Positions 1-9,019 of a DNA stretch of 28,620 nt are shown here, piece by piece (position 1 is the stretch's first letter; every line of letters starts with the position of its first letter). The stretch is from an uncultured Collinsella sp. (GTDB lineage Bacteria > Actinomycetota > Coriobacteriia > Coriobacteriales > Coriobacteriaceae). The stretch lies in NCBI GenBank assembly GCA_900545605.1, contig UQZL01000027.1, positions 1 through 28,620 of the forward strand, given 5' to 3'. A program made the position numbers and the translations under genes. The notes beneath the pieces were generated by a model. That model made no database searches, was not told the origin of the DNA, and worked only from the letters and a program-made list of their open reading frames with translations.

Positions 1-977
1 CGGGCAGCCTCGGCTTCTTCCTGCGCCGGCGCAAAGATACGGTTGCGCCCCAGCACCAGGCCAATCACATTGCGCGGGCCCAGAGCGTCGACGGCCAGCG
101 CCGCCAGCAGGGACGACGGCAAGTCACCCTCGAGTGCCACCACAGCACGCGACGCACCGTGGGCTCGGGCGTTGTCGCGCACGGCGAGCACCAGCGCCTG
201 CCACAGCCACTCCTCGGAACGGAACTCGGGCAGTTCGTGATCCTCCAGGGCATCGAGCATCACGCCGCGCTGAATCTCCTGAACCAGCAGGCTCTCCTCA
301 AAGCACGGCGCCTGGGCCACCACGCGACCGCAGTCGTCGAGCACAAACGAACCGCCGGTATACACCGACTCGTCATAGGCACCGACCGGCGCCATGCAGG
401 CAAACCACACGCTGCGCTTGGATGCGATCTTGCGGTAGGCGCCGCTGCGAACGGCAGCAATGGCGGCAGTCTCGCGGTCGGTCATGTCAAACGCGTTGAA
501 TTGGAAATACGCAATGAGGTCAACACCGGTCGGCAGCATCTCGAGTTCGCGGTCCAAGTCAAAAATCACGGCGATGCGCACGCCGTCCACGTCGAACACC
601 GGCGGCGCCCAACGTGTGTCGTTGTTCTCGCCACGCTGCAGGGCAATGCTCGAACGCGCCGGCACCACATGACCGTCCTTGAGCATCATGTAGTCGAGCA
701 GCGGCTGGCCCTCAAACGAAACCGCCGCGGGCACGATGCAGATCATGTCAAGCTCCTGGATACGCTCGGCGACACCAGTCAAACCGGCAAGCACGTCGTG
801 CTCAAAGTCGGCAGCGCCCACCAGGCCACCGGGCATGGCGCCCATAAAGAGCGGAGCCGGAACGCACAGCACGCGCGCCCCGCGCTCGTGGGCCAGACGA
901 GCCTGGTCCTCGATGCGGCCGCAAATGCCCTCAATATCACCCAGGCGCATATCGATCTGTGCAAGCGCGAGCTTCAT
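1..977 (-). CDS. Degenerate NAD synthetase (NadE-like) paralogue, 3' end beyond window
   Basis: About 325 residues are visible and the frame is open to the left edge. Residues 1-235 follow the nitrilase/glutaminase fold of glutamine-dependent NAD synthetase, starting MKLALAQIDMRLGDIEG. The rest enters the ATP-pyrophosphatase synthetase domain, with AALAVDALGPRNVIG clearly recognisable. Family knowledge: the glutaminase uses a Glu-Lys-Cys triad and the synthetase an SGGxDS loop. Here the Glu position (normally PEL) reads PAP, the Lys region has no equivalent lysine, and the Cys position (normally ICED) reads IFDL. The synthetase loop reads VALEGDLPSS instead of LGLSGGIDS. Both active sites therefore look dead while the frame is intact. 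The ATG at 977 is preferred because GGAAAGG lies upstream; an in-frame ATG at 1004 lacks a ribosome binding site. It follows the superoxide reductase gene but is separated from it by a terminator. Role unknown: a regulatory or heteromeric partner of a true NadE, or a repurposed fold, are possible. Confidence 0.8.
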   Translation of the reverse strand, partial: MKLALAQIDMRLGDIEGICGRIEDQARLAHERGARVLCVPAPLFMGAMPGGLVGAADFEHDVLAGLTGVAERIQELDMICIVPAAVSFEGQPLLDYMMLKDGHVVPARSSIALQRGENNDTRWAPPVFDVDGVRIAVIFDLDRELEMLPTGVDLIAYFQFNAFDMTDRETAAIAAVRSGAYRKIASKRSVWFACMAPVGAYDESVYTGGSFVLDDCGRVVAQAPCFEESLLVQEIQRGVMLDALEDHELPEFRSEEWLWQALVLAVRDNARAHGASRAVVALEGDLPSSLLAALAVDALGPRNVIGLVLGRNRIFAPAQEEAEAA

Positions 978-1015
978 GCCCCAGCCCTTTCCGTCGTAAA
1001 CCATCGAAATCGTAG

Positions 1016-1049
1016 TAAAAGCGCCGGCCGCATAATGCAGCCGGCGCTT
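1016..1049 (-). terminator. Intrinsic terminator after superoxide reductase gene
   Basis: Perfect 10 bp stem (1019-1028 paired with 1040-1049, AAGCGCCGGC and its complement) with an 11-base loop. On the minus strand the stem is followed by TTTTACTACG. It lies 45 bases after the superoxide reductase stop and upstream of the NadE-like start, so it probably separates the two genes. Confidence 0.8.
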
Positions 1050-1094
1050 GCATGTGCATATGCTAGCTATGATACCCCGAGCGGGGGCGCGCTC

Positions 1095-1457
1095 CTAGAA
1101 TGTCGCGGACCACAGCCCGTGCAGGTTGCAGTAGGCATAGACGGTACCGGTCTTGGAGCCGCCCGCGAAAAACGTCGCGGGTTTCATGCCGGGCTCAAGG
1201 TAATGAACCTCTAAGCGGCCCTCGGCCTCAAGCGCAATCCACTCAATGTAGTGTTCGGGCAGGCTGGGGTGCTCGACCGAGCCAACGCGTGCACGAATCA
1301 CGTGACCGTCGCGCTCGGTCTCGACAACAGGCACGTGCTTCTCGTGCGCCGCGTCCTCAGTGTTTGCGGTCAGTTCCGTGCAACCGGCAGGGGTCGCAAC
1401 GTCGTCGCCAAGGGCAGCGATGAGCTTACCGTCGGGGTCCTTAAAGAATTTCGCCAT
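1095..1457 (-). CDS. Superoxide reductase (desulfoferrodoxin family, lacking the desulforedoxin iron site)
   Basis: A 120-residue protein that reduces superoxide to hydrogen peroxide in the cytoplasm of anaerobes, using a non-haem iron bound by four His and one Cys. The ligand set is visible: His41 (EKHVP), His63 (VEHPS), His69 (EHYIEWI), Cys110 and His113 (YCNLHGLW). The catalytic Lys40 is kept. The N-terminal 35 residues still resemble desulforedoxin in layout, but the four Cys that hold the second iron are missing. Only Cys26 remains, so this is a one-iron enzyme. The ATG at 1457 is chosen because AAGGAGAA lies about 6 bases upstream; a longer in-frame start at 1547 has no such site. It is followed by a terminator at 1016-1049. 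The electron donor, usually rubredoxin, is not in this window. Confidence 0.93.
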   Translation of the reverse strand: MAKFFKDPDGKLIAALGDDVATPAGCTELTANTEDAAHEKHVPVVETERDGHVIRARVGSVEHPSLPEHYIEWIALEAEGRLEVHYLEPGMKPATFFAGGSKTGTVYAYCNLHGLWSATF

Positions 1458-1622
1458 GATGTTCTCCTTTGCTGATGTGCCAATGTTCTTGATGGTTCTT
1501 ATGCCCAAAGGCAGACAAACCATCCACGGCATTGCAAATGAACACATAACGGATCAGGCAAGCGGTCGGGCCAAAATGCGTCGACCGTCCTGCCCACTCC
1601 AGCAGTCCCACCCCGCGCGCGG

Positions 1623-4600
1623 CTAGCGCCCGTCGCCGCCGAGAAGCGCCAGAACATCCTCGCGCGTGAACAGTGCCGACGAGATGCCGTCGCCGCCGAG
1701 TACGCTGTTGACCAGGTCGCGCTTGGACTCCTGCATCTGCATAATGCGTTCCTCGATCGTGTCCTTGGCGATGAGCTTGTACACGGTCACGGCATGTTGC
1801 TGGCCAATACGGTGTGCACGGTCAGTCGCTTGGTCCTGCGCCGCCACGTTCCACCACGGGTCGTAGTGAATGACCACGTCGGCAGCCGTCAGGTTAAGGC
1901 CCACGCCACCCGCCTTGAGCGAAATCAAAAAGACCGGAACCTCGCCCGCTTGGAACTGCGCGACCATCTTGGCGCGGCTCTCCTTAGACGAAGCGCCCGT
2001 GAGCTTAAGGAAGGCGATGTCCTCCTTGGCCAAGCGCTTACCGATGATATCGAGCATACCCGTAAACTGGCTGAACAACAGGATGCGATGCCCGCCGTCG
2101 AGCGCGCCGTGCACGAGCTCCATGCACGTATCGAGTTTGGCGCTCCCCGCCTTGTAATCCTCGTAGTGCAGACGCGGGTCGCAGCAGATCTGGCGCAGCT
2201 TGGTGAGCTCGGCGAGCACCTTGAGCTTGTCTTTCTTAAACTCGGATGCCTCGCGGTGCTGCACCTGCTGGGCGATGCGGTCCTGGTTTGCCAGGTAAAG
2301 CTTGCGCTGCTCGCCGGTGAGCTGCGCCATGACCGTATCCTCGATCTTCTCGGGCAGGTCGGCCACCACGTCTTCCTTGACACGGCGCAGCACAAACGGC
2401 GACACGAGCGCTTGCAGGCGGGCGGCACTGTCGCCCTCGGCATGCTCGACCGGGCTTTCGAAGCGCTTTGCAAACGATTCACGCGTGCCCAGCAGGCCCG
2501 ACATCAAAAAGTCGAAGATGCTCCAGAGCTCGGATAGGCGGTTTTCGATGGGCGTGCCCGTCAGGGCAAAGCGCACGCCGGCAGGCAGGCGCTTGGCGGC
2601 GCGAGCCACCTGGGTGAGCGGGTTTTTAATGTACTGGGCCTCGTCGAGCACCACGCGGGCAAAATCCTGCCCGGCGTACTCATCGATATCGCGCCGCATA
2701 AGGTCATACGACGTTACAACCACGTTATGCTCGGCCACGCCGGCGATTTGCACGCGACGCTGGGCCTTGGCGCCCACGATGGCGCACACATCGAGCGACG
2801 GGGCGAAGCGCTCCAGCTCGGCGGTCCAGTTGTACACAAGCGACGCAGGGCACACCACAAGCGTGGGCTTAGTGTCCCCCGCCTCCACGCGCGCCAGGAC
2901 ATGCGCGATCATCTGAAGCGTTTTGCCCAGGCCCATGTCGTCGGCCAAGATGCCGCCAAGGCCCAGGTGTTCGAGCGAGCCGAGCCACTGGTAGCCGTCG
3001 ACCTGGTAGCCGCGCAGTGTGGCCTTGAGCGAGACCGGCACCGTAAAGTCCATCTTGCCGAGCGTGTCCAGGCGCTCGACGGTACGGCGGAACGCAGCGT
3101 CGCGATCGGCCTCAAGCGCCGGCGTGCGCGCAAGCATGCTGTCGACGAACAGGGTACTCGACGCGGGAAGCGACATGCCGTCGAGCAGGTCGACAGCATC
3201 GATACCCAGGTCCTCGGCGAGGCCAAACGCGGCTCGGGCGCCCTCGTCCAGGCGAATGATGTCGCCGGACGTAAGGCGCGCAAACGTTTGATGACGCTTG
3301 TACGAATCGAGGTAGACGGCAAGGTCCGCGGCCGAAAGCCCGCTCGCGCCCAGCTCGACATCGAGCAGATTGCTCTTGACGGTTGCACGAACCGAAAGCT
3401 TGGGCGCGGGGCGGACCGAGACCTGGCGCAGGCGATCGCTGAGCATGACCTCGCCCAGCTCGGACAGGGCAGACAGGCCCTCGGTCAGCAGGTAGAACAA
3501 GCTCTCGTCATCGCGCTCCTCAAACGCCAGACCGCTCTCGTAGAAATCGAAGTACAGGGCCGCCGTGTCCATAACGCGAAACTCTGCCACCTCGTCGCGC
3601 GGCGGCACGCCGGGGCGTTGCTCTTCGAAGGGACTGCCCGAAGCGCCCAGGCTAAAGAGATCCGCCGACCAGTCGCCGTAGGTAACCGTAATTTTGCAGG
3701 TCACGAGCCCATCGTCGACGCCGATTGCCATAGCAAAGCTCGGCTCGGGTGCCACGGTATCGAGCGCGGCGGGCGCGGTGAGGTCGGTGTAGTCGCGCAA
3801 AATGGGTAGAGCCATACGACAGAACTCCCCCACCTGGTCGGCAGCGATATGGACTGGCGTGCGACAGGGCAGTAAGCGCGATAGGAACGGCGCCGCATGC
3901 TGGGCAAACGCCACATCGGTGCGGCGCGCACGGCGGGTGTCGACCAGATAGGCAGCGTCGCCCGAAGCAAAGCAGTATGCATCGGCCGGCAGGCGCAGAT
4001 CGTAGCTGCCACCAGCCGCCGGCGCGATTTTGGCGGCAAGGAGCGGTGGGCGCTTAGCGGACGCCTCGTCCTCCCCTTGCGGAGACAGCTCAACCGCCAC
4101 GTCATAGGTGCGATGCGCCGCCGTCCCCCGAGACCAGGCGGGCTCAAAAGAGATGGTCTGGCCGCGCAGCAGGTCCAGCACATATACGATGCTATGCTCG
4201 GACAGCGGCAACTGACGCTCGGCAACAAAACCGCTGCGGGCAAAGTCGTACGACGCCGAACGCGAGCTTGTGATGTCATCGAGATAGGCAACTGTCGTCA
4301 CAACAAGGTTGAGCAGCTTTGTCGACACGTCTTCGAAGGCTTCGGGCGTATGGGCAAACGTGAGCTTCTTGCCGTACGAGAAGGTGCCGCCTCGGACATA
4401 GGCGTCGGCCATGCCGTCGATATCCTTGACCACGTAGGACACCGAACCGCAGCGAATGCGGAACTCGAGCGCCCAGCTAAAGCGGTCGGCGAACAGCGGA
4501 TTGTAGTACGGCACCAGCGAGGGCTCCAACACCGCCTTGGGGGCATCGGGATCCACACTGCTGGCGAGCTTGCGGCGCATGCTCGCCAGCTCATCCATGC

Positions 4601-5087
4601 GCGCGTCCGAAAGATCGGAGAGCGCCGCCATGAGGCTGGGACTCGTGGGGACGGGCGCCGGAAAGGGAAAGTTGGGATTGACGGCCGGCGCTTTGGGCGC
4701 GGTGCGCGCGGGCTGTTTCGGCTGCGCCGTAAACGTACGGACCGGCGTGCGCAAACCTTCGACGGGCTCGGCGCCGCTGGCATCCAAATACGCCAGAGCC
4801 GTGGCAATAGCGTGCTTGCACATACCGGGGTAACGATAGGCGGCGGGGCAATCGCAGTCGTAGTCGATCACCTCGTGCTCGTCCATGTCGAGCGCCACGT
4901 GCGTCTTGTACAGGTCGCCGCGCGAACCGCGCACCGAGCCCTCAACCGTCACGTTTTTGGAGAAGCGTGAGCCGCCGTCCTCAATCGACAGCACGGCGCC
5001 GTTGAGCATGAGCGAGCGACCCTTCATAAAGGTGCCGCTCAGCGCCGCCTCTTTCCGGAGCGCCTGCACAAACGTCCCCTGCGCCAT
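1623..5087 (-). CDS. SNF2-family DEAD/DEAH-type helicase with N-terminal SWIM zinc finger
   Basis: 1154 residues. A SWIM zinc motif lies at Cys78, Cys80, Cys90 and His92 (CDCPAAYRYPGMCKH). A long SNF2-associated region follows, then the two-lobed Swi2/Snf2 ATPase. Walker A is at about 716-723 (DDMGLGKT) and Walker B is DEAQ at 815-818. The TGTPIENRLSELWSIFDFL motif and the C-terminal LISLKAGGVGLNLTAAD and DRAHRIGQ motifs are present. Family knowledge: bacterial SNF2 proteins are DNA-stimulated translocases that remodel protein-DNA or polymerase complexes; no specific substrate can be read from sequence. The start at 5087 has GGAGG five bases upstream; an in-frame ATG at 5105 lies on the wrong side of that site. 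It begins 28 bases after the dnaE stop with no terminator between, so co-transcription with the replicative polymerase is likely. Confidence 0.95.
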   Translation of the reverse strand: MAQGTFVQALRKEAALSGTFMKGRSLMLNGAVLSIEDGGSRFSKNVTVEGSVRGSRGDLYKTHVALDMDEHEVIDYDCDCPAAYRYPGMCKHAIATALAYLDASGAEPVEGLRTPVRTFTAQPKQPARTAPKAPAVNPNFPFPAPVPTSPSLMAALSDLSDARMDELASMRRKLASSVDPDAPKAVLEPSLVPYYNPLFADRFSWALEFRIRCGSVSYVVKDIDGMADAYVRGGTFSYGKKLTFAHTPEAFEDVSTKLLNLVVTTVAYLDDITSSRSASYDFARSGFVAERQLPLSEHSIVYVLDLLRGQTISFEPAWSRGTAAHRTYDVAVELSPQGEDEASAKRPPLLAAKIAPAAGGSYDLRLPADAYCFASGDAAYLVDTRRARRTDVAFAQHAAPFLSRLLPCRTPVHIAADQVGEFCRMALPILRDYTDLTAPAALDTVAPEPSFAMAIGVDDGLVTCKITVTYGDWSADLFSLGASGSPFEEQRPGVPPRDEVAEFRVMDTAALYFDFYESGLAFEERDDESLFYLLTEGLSALSELGEVMLSDRLRQVSVRPAPKLSVRATVKSNLLDVELGASGLSAADLAVYLDSYKRHQTFARLTSGDIIRLDEGARAAFGLAEDLGIDAVDLLDGMSLPASSTLFVDSMLARTPALEADRDAAFRRTVERLDTLGKMDFTVPVSLKATLRGYQVDGYQWLGSLEHLGLGGILADDMGLGKTLQMIAHVLARVEAGDTKPTLVVCPASLVYNWTAELERFAPSLDVCAIVGAKAQRRVQIAGVAEHNVVVTSYDLMRRDIDEYAGQDFARVVLDEAQYIKNPLTQVARAAKRLPAGVRFALTGTPIENRLSELWSIFDFLMSGLLGTRESFAKRFESPVEHAEGDSAARLQALVSPFVLRRVKEDVVADLPEKIEDTVMAQLTGEQRKLYLANQDRIAQQVQHREASEFKKDKLKVLAELTKLRQICCDPRLHYEDYKAGSAKLDTCMELVHGALDGGHRILLFSQFTGMLDIIGKRLAKEDIAFLKLTGASSKESRAKMVAQFQAGEVPVFLISLKAGGVGLNLTAADVVIHYDPWWNVAAQDQATDRAHRIGQQHAVTVYKLIAKDTIEERIMQMQESKRDLVNSVLGGDGISSALFTREDVLALLGGDGR

Positions 5088-5115
5088 CACTTCCTCCAAT
5101 CTCACCCGGGGTAGC

Positions 5116-8100
5116 TTAGATAACCGTCACGCGGCCTTGGTTGCCGACGATGGCCTTTGCCTCTGCCAGCAGCGGAATCGAGCGTGCGTTGACCTTGGCT
5201 GGTACCTCGGCACGTAGCACGCGCCCGTCGACTTGCTCAATAAAGATCTCCACGCGGTCGCCGCCCGGGTTGGTGGTGAGCACCGTGGCCAGGCGCGCCA
5301 TATTGCCCTGGCTAAAGCGGCTGTTGGGCACCATGACCTCAAAGACCTTGGGCTTGTTTTTCTCCTCGCTAAGCTCCAGCGGCACAATCTCCTGCGCGAT
5401 GATCTGGTCGCCGCGGTCCGAGCGCTCGAGCTTGCCCTTAATGCGCACAAACGCGTCGGACAGCTGCGCGCCGGTCTCGGGATCGACCTCGCCGTACAGG
5501 TACCCCTCGGCCTCCTTGTAGGTCTTGGGGAACACTACGACCGTGGCCTCGCCTTCCATGTCCTCGAGCTGCACGATACCCATGGGATCGCCGTTTTTGG
5601 TCACGCGCTTGGACACGCTCGAGACCATACCGGCCCACCACAGCGCCTTGCCCTCGGGAATCTCCTGGTTGATGGTACCGCCCGTGGGGTTTTGCACCTC
5701 GTAGCCGGTGTCGATCTGCGAGAACGAGAAGTCGCGCGCTTTGCTAAGTGCATACTCAAACGGGCGCAGCGGGTGGTCCGAGACATAGATGCCCAGAACC
5801 TCCTTCTCCTGGCTCAGCTTAAGGTGGCGGTCCCACTCCTGGCCATCCGGATCGGGCACGCTCACCTCAAAGCCCGAGCCCTCGACGTCGCCAAACATAT
5901 CGAAGAACGACGTCTGGCCGCTCGCGCGATCTTTCTGGCGCTTTACCGCGGCATCGATGATGTTCTCGGGGTTGTTCTTATCCACAAAGTGCATCATCTG
6001 ACGACGCGGATACCCCGTGGAGTCGAAGGCGCCTGCCTTGATGAGCGATTCGATCACGCGACGGTTGGCCTGGCTCGAGTCCACGCGCTCGACAAAGTCG
6101 TGCAGCGTCTTAAACGGACCGCCTGCCTCGCGCTCTGCAATAATCGCCTGTGCCACGCCGGTGCCCACGCCGCGGATGCCGGCCAGACCAAAGCGCACGC
6201 CCTCCTTGGTAGCTGTGAACTCGGTACCGGACTCGTTGACATCTGGCGAAAGCACGGGGATGCCGTCGTGACGGCACGCCGAGACGTAGTGCACGATCTT
6301 GTCAGTCTTGCCCGTGTAGGACGTCAGAACGGCCGCCATGTACTCGTGCGGATAGTGCGCCTTGAGCCACGCCGTCTGCATAACCAGGATGGCGTAGCCG
6401 GCGGAGTGCGACTTGTTAAAGGCGTAAGATGCGAACTCGAGAACATCGTCCCAAATCTTCTGGGCGACCTCGCGCGTGTAGTTGTTCTTGATAGCGCCAT
6501 TCATCCAGTGGTCGTAAGTGGTCTCGTCCGAGCCATCCTCCCAGTGGAGCACCGTCGACGTGAGCAGCTTGATCTTCTTCTTAGCCACGGGCTTACGGAT
6601 ACGCGAGTCCGATTCGCCCTTGGAGAAGCCGCACATCTCGACGGAGATGAGCATAACCTGCTCCTGGTAGACCATGGTGCCGTAGGTTTCGCCCAGAATG
6701 TCGTCCAGGCGGTCGTCGTAGGAGACGGCCGGCTCCTTGCCGTTCATACGGTTGATGTAGGACGAAACCATGCCGGCGCCCAGCGGGCCCGGGCGGTACA
6801 GGGCGATCAATGCTACGACGTGCTTGTACTCGGTGGGCTTCATGTTCTTGATCGTGGCCGTCATGCCGGCGGACTCGACCTGGAAGACGCCGGCGGTGTG
6901 GCCGGAGCCCATGAGCTTAAAGATCTCGGGATCGTCAAAGGGAATCTCTTCCTCTTTGATGTCGATGCCGAAGTTCTTTTTGATGTTTGCCTTGGCCTTG
7001 GAGATAACCGTCAGCGTACGCAGGCCCAAGAAGTCCATCTTGAGCAGGCCCATGTCGGCAACGGTATGGCCCTCGTACTGGGTAATCTCGACGCCGCCCT
7101 TAGTGTCGAGCTTGGTGGGCACGTGCTCGTTGACGGGGTCGCGGCAGATCAGAACGGCACACGCGTGCACGCCCTCGCCACGGGTGAGGCCCTCGATCGA
7201 GAGCGCCGTGTCGATGATGCGGCGAGCGTCGTCGTCCTTTTTATAGGCCTCGGCAAAATCGGGGTTAAACAGATCCTCTTTGCCGGGTTGCTTTTCGAGC
7301 ACCTGCTTGAGCTTGACCTTGGGGTCGCTCGAGACCATCTTGGACAGGCGCTGGCCCATGTAGACCGGGTAGTCCAGGACGCGCGCGGCGTCGTTGATGG
7401 CCTGCTTGGCCTTGATGGTCGAGTAGGTGATGACGTGGGTGACCTTCTCGGGGCCGTAGAGCTGACGAACGTGCTCCACGACCTCGAGGCGTCGCTCATC
7501 GTCGAAGTCCATATCGATATCGGGCATCTCGGTACGTTGCGGGGACAGGAACCTCTCGAACATCAGGCCGTTCTCGAGCGGGTCGAACGCGGTGATGTTC
7601 ATGGCGTAGGCGACGATAGCGCCGGCGGCCGAGCCACGGCCGGGGCCGACGCCGATGCCGTTGTCCTTAGCCCATTGCACGTACTCGGCAACGATCAAAA
7701 AGTAGGCGGCAAAGCCCTTGTCGCAAATGACCTTGTATTCGTACTCAAAGCGCTCTTTGATGTTGACGCCACCGATCTCGCGCGTGGCCCAGTCGTCGCC
7801 ATAGTGCTGGCGCAGGCCCTTCTCGCACTCGCGGCGGAACTGGCTCTCGTGCGTCTCGCCGGGATCGAGCAACGGAAAGCGCGGCAGGATGATAGAGTCC
7901 CAGTCCAGCTCAACGTAGCACTTGTCGGCGATCTCGAGCGTGTTGTCGCAGGCCTCGGGGCAATACGGGAACATCGCCCGCATCTCCTCCTCGGTCTTCA
8001 TGTAAAACTCCGAGCCGGTCATGCGCATGCGGTTGGGGTCATCGACCTTGGCGTTCATGCCAATACACATGATGACGTCCTGCACGGGCGCATCCTCGCG

Positions 8101-8919
8101 GCGCAGGTAGTGGAAGTCGTTGGTGGCGATGACCTTGACGCCCACCTGCTTGGCGATGTCGATGAGCGTGCGGTCCATCTGCTCGTCAGTCAGGCCGTTG
8201 TCGGTGGTGATGCCGTGTTCCTGGATCTCGATGTAGAAGTCACCGGGCTCGAAGGTATCACGGAAGGTCTCGGCCCACTTGATGGCGCCTTCCATGTCGC
8301 CGCGGTCGATGTATTTGGGGATGATGCCCGCGATACAGGCGCTCGTGCAGATCATGCCCTTGGCATGGCGGCGCAGGTTGTCGAGCGTCACGCGCGGCTT
8401 GTAGTAAAAGCCCTGCACGGCGGCCTCGGAGACCGTCTGCATTAGGTTGACGTAGCCCTCCTGGTCCTTGGCCAGAAGGATCATGTGGTAGAGCTCGGGC
8501 TTGTGGTCGCGGGCAAGGGTCTCGTCCGGCGTAAAGTAGACCTCGCAGCCAAAGATGGGCTTGATGACCAGGGGCGGTTTGAGCTCGTCGATGTTGCCCT
8601 TCTCGTCCCACATGGCCATGTCTTTGACGTACTGGGCATGCTCGCGCGGGTTTGCCTCGGGGTCGGGCTCCACCAGCTCGTCGCGGCGGTCCTTTTCCAA
8701 GAAGGCCTTGTCGTGGCTCCAGGTTTTGTACTCGGGCGTGTTGTGATTGACGTCGTCGCAGGCCAGCGCCAGGTCGGGCACGCCATACATGTAGCCGTGG
8801 TCGGTAATGGCCACGGCGGGCATGCCAAGTTCAACGGCACGATTGACCATATCCTGGATACGGGTTGCGCCGTCGAGCATGGAGAAAACAGTGTGATTGT
8901 GCAGATGGACGAATGCCAT
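5116..8919 (-). CDS. dnaE: DNA polymerase III subunit alpha (replicative polymerase)
   Basis: 1267 residues, about 100 longer than a typical DnaE. The PHP domain is at the N-terminus. The metal ligands known from actinobacterial DnaE1 proofreading exonuclease all appear present: His7, His9, Asp16, His41, Glu126, His145, Cys195, Asp268 and His270. About 60 extra residues lie between His41 and Glu126, rich in charged residues. The polymerase domain has GPGRGSAAGA and the catalytic aspartates in PDIDMDF (Asp467, Asp469). Further along come the FNKSHSAGYA motif and a C-terminal OB-fold region (GMVSSVSKRVTKNGDPM). The loop after GFSKGESD reads RIRKPVAKKK rather than the usual RRAMGKK. The ATG at 8919 has GGAG about ten bases upstream. 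It catalyses chromosomal DNA synthesis with the beta clamp and, by inference, may proofread through its own PHP domain. Confidence 0.98.
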   Translation of the reverse strand: MAFVHLHNHTVFSMLDGATRIQDMVNRAVELGMPAVAITDHGYMYGVPDLALACDDVNHNTPEYKTWSHDKAFLEKDRRDELVEPDPEANPREHAQYVKDMAMWDEKGNIDELKPPLVIKPIFGCEVYFTPDETLARDHKPELYHMILLAKDQEGYVNLMQTVSEAAVQGFYYKPRVTLDNLRRHAKGMICTSACIAGIIPKYIDRGDMEGAIKWAETFRDTFEPGDFYIEIQEHGITTDNGLTDEQMDRTLIDIAKQVGVKVIATNDFHYLRREDAPVQDVIMCIGMNAKVDDPNRMRMTGSEFYMKTEEEMRAMFPYCPEACDNTLEIADKCYVELDWDSIILPRFPLLDPGETHESQFRRECEKGLRQHYGDDWATREIGGVNIKERFEYEYKVICDKGFAAYFLIVAEYVQWAKDNGIGVGPGRGSAAGAIVAYAMNITAFDPLENGLMFERFLSPQRTEMPDIDMDFDDERRLEVVEHVRQLYGPEKVTHVITYSTIKAKQAINDAARVLDYPVYMGQRLSKMVSSDPKVKLKQVLEKQPGKEDLFNPDFAEAYKKDDDARRIIDTALSIEGLTRGEGVHACAVLICRDPVNEHVPTKLDTKGGVEITQYEGHTVADMGLLKMDFLGLRTLTVISKAKANIKKNFGIDIKEEEIPFDDPEIFKLMGSGHTAGVFQVESAGMTATIKNMKPTEYKHVVALIALYRPGPLGAGMVSSYINRMNGKEPAVSYDDRLDDILGETYGTMVYQEQVMLISVEMCGFSKGESDSRIRKPVAKKKIKLLTSTVLHWEDGSDETTYDHWMNGAIKNNYTREVAQKIWDDVLEFASYAFNKSHSAGYAILVMQTAWLKAHYPHEYMAAVLTSYTGKTDKIVHYVSACRHDGIPVLSPDVNESGTEFTATKEGVRFGLAGIRGVGTGVAQAIIAEREAGGPFKTLHDFVERVDSSQANRRVIESLIKAGAFDSTGYPRRQMMHFVDKNNPENIIDAAVKRQKDRASGQTSFFDMFGDVEGSGFEVSVPDPDGQEWDRHLKLSQEKEVLGIYVSDHPLRPFEYALSKARDFSFSQIDTGYEVQNPTGGTINQEIPEGKALWWAGMVSSVSKRVTKNGDPMGIVQLEDMEGEATVVVFPKTYKEAEGYLYGEVDPETGAQLSDAFVRIKGKLERSDRGDQIIAQEIVPLELSEEKNKPKVFEVMVPNSRFSQGNMARLATVLTTNPGGDRVEIFIEQVDGRVLRAEVPAKVNARSIPLLAEAKAIVGNQGRVTVI

Positions 8920-8958
8920 GTGATGAGCTCCGATGCGGGTTCGTGTTCTGACTGAACG

Positions 8959-8964
8959 ATTTTA
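8959..8964 (-). promoter_or_regulatory. Possible -10 element for dnaE
   Basis: TAAAAT on the minus strand, 40 bases before the dnaE start. No convincing -35 hexamer is found at 16-19 bases upstream, so this is only a suggestion. Confidence 0.3.
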
Positions 8965-9019
8965 CCGCACGGCACGGACAGCACCCGAACCTAGCCAAAC
9001 CAACACGGCTACTCACGCA

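Noticed and set aside
159..1214. A 351-codon plus-strand open frame over the NadE-like and superoxide reductase genes
   Set aside because: It spans two minus-strand genes and the terminator between them and has no motif.
1458..1622. Terminator or small gene between the SNF2 and superoxide reductase genes
   Set aside because: Only a weak GGTCG/CGACC pairing without a T run is present, and no frame with a ribosome binding site.
5233..8445. A 1070-codon open frame antisense to dnaE
   Set aside because: It mirrors the dnaE codons in a GC-rich genome, is rich in His, Val and Leu without domain motifs, and has no ribosome binding site.
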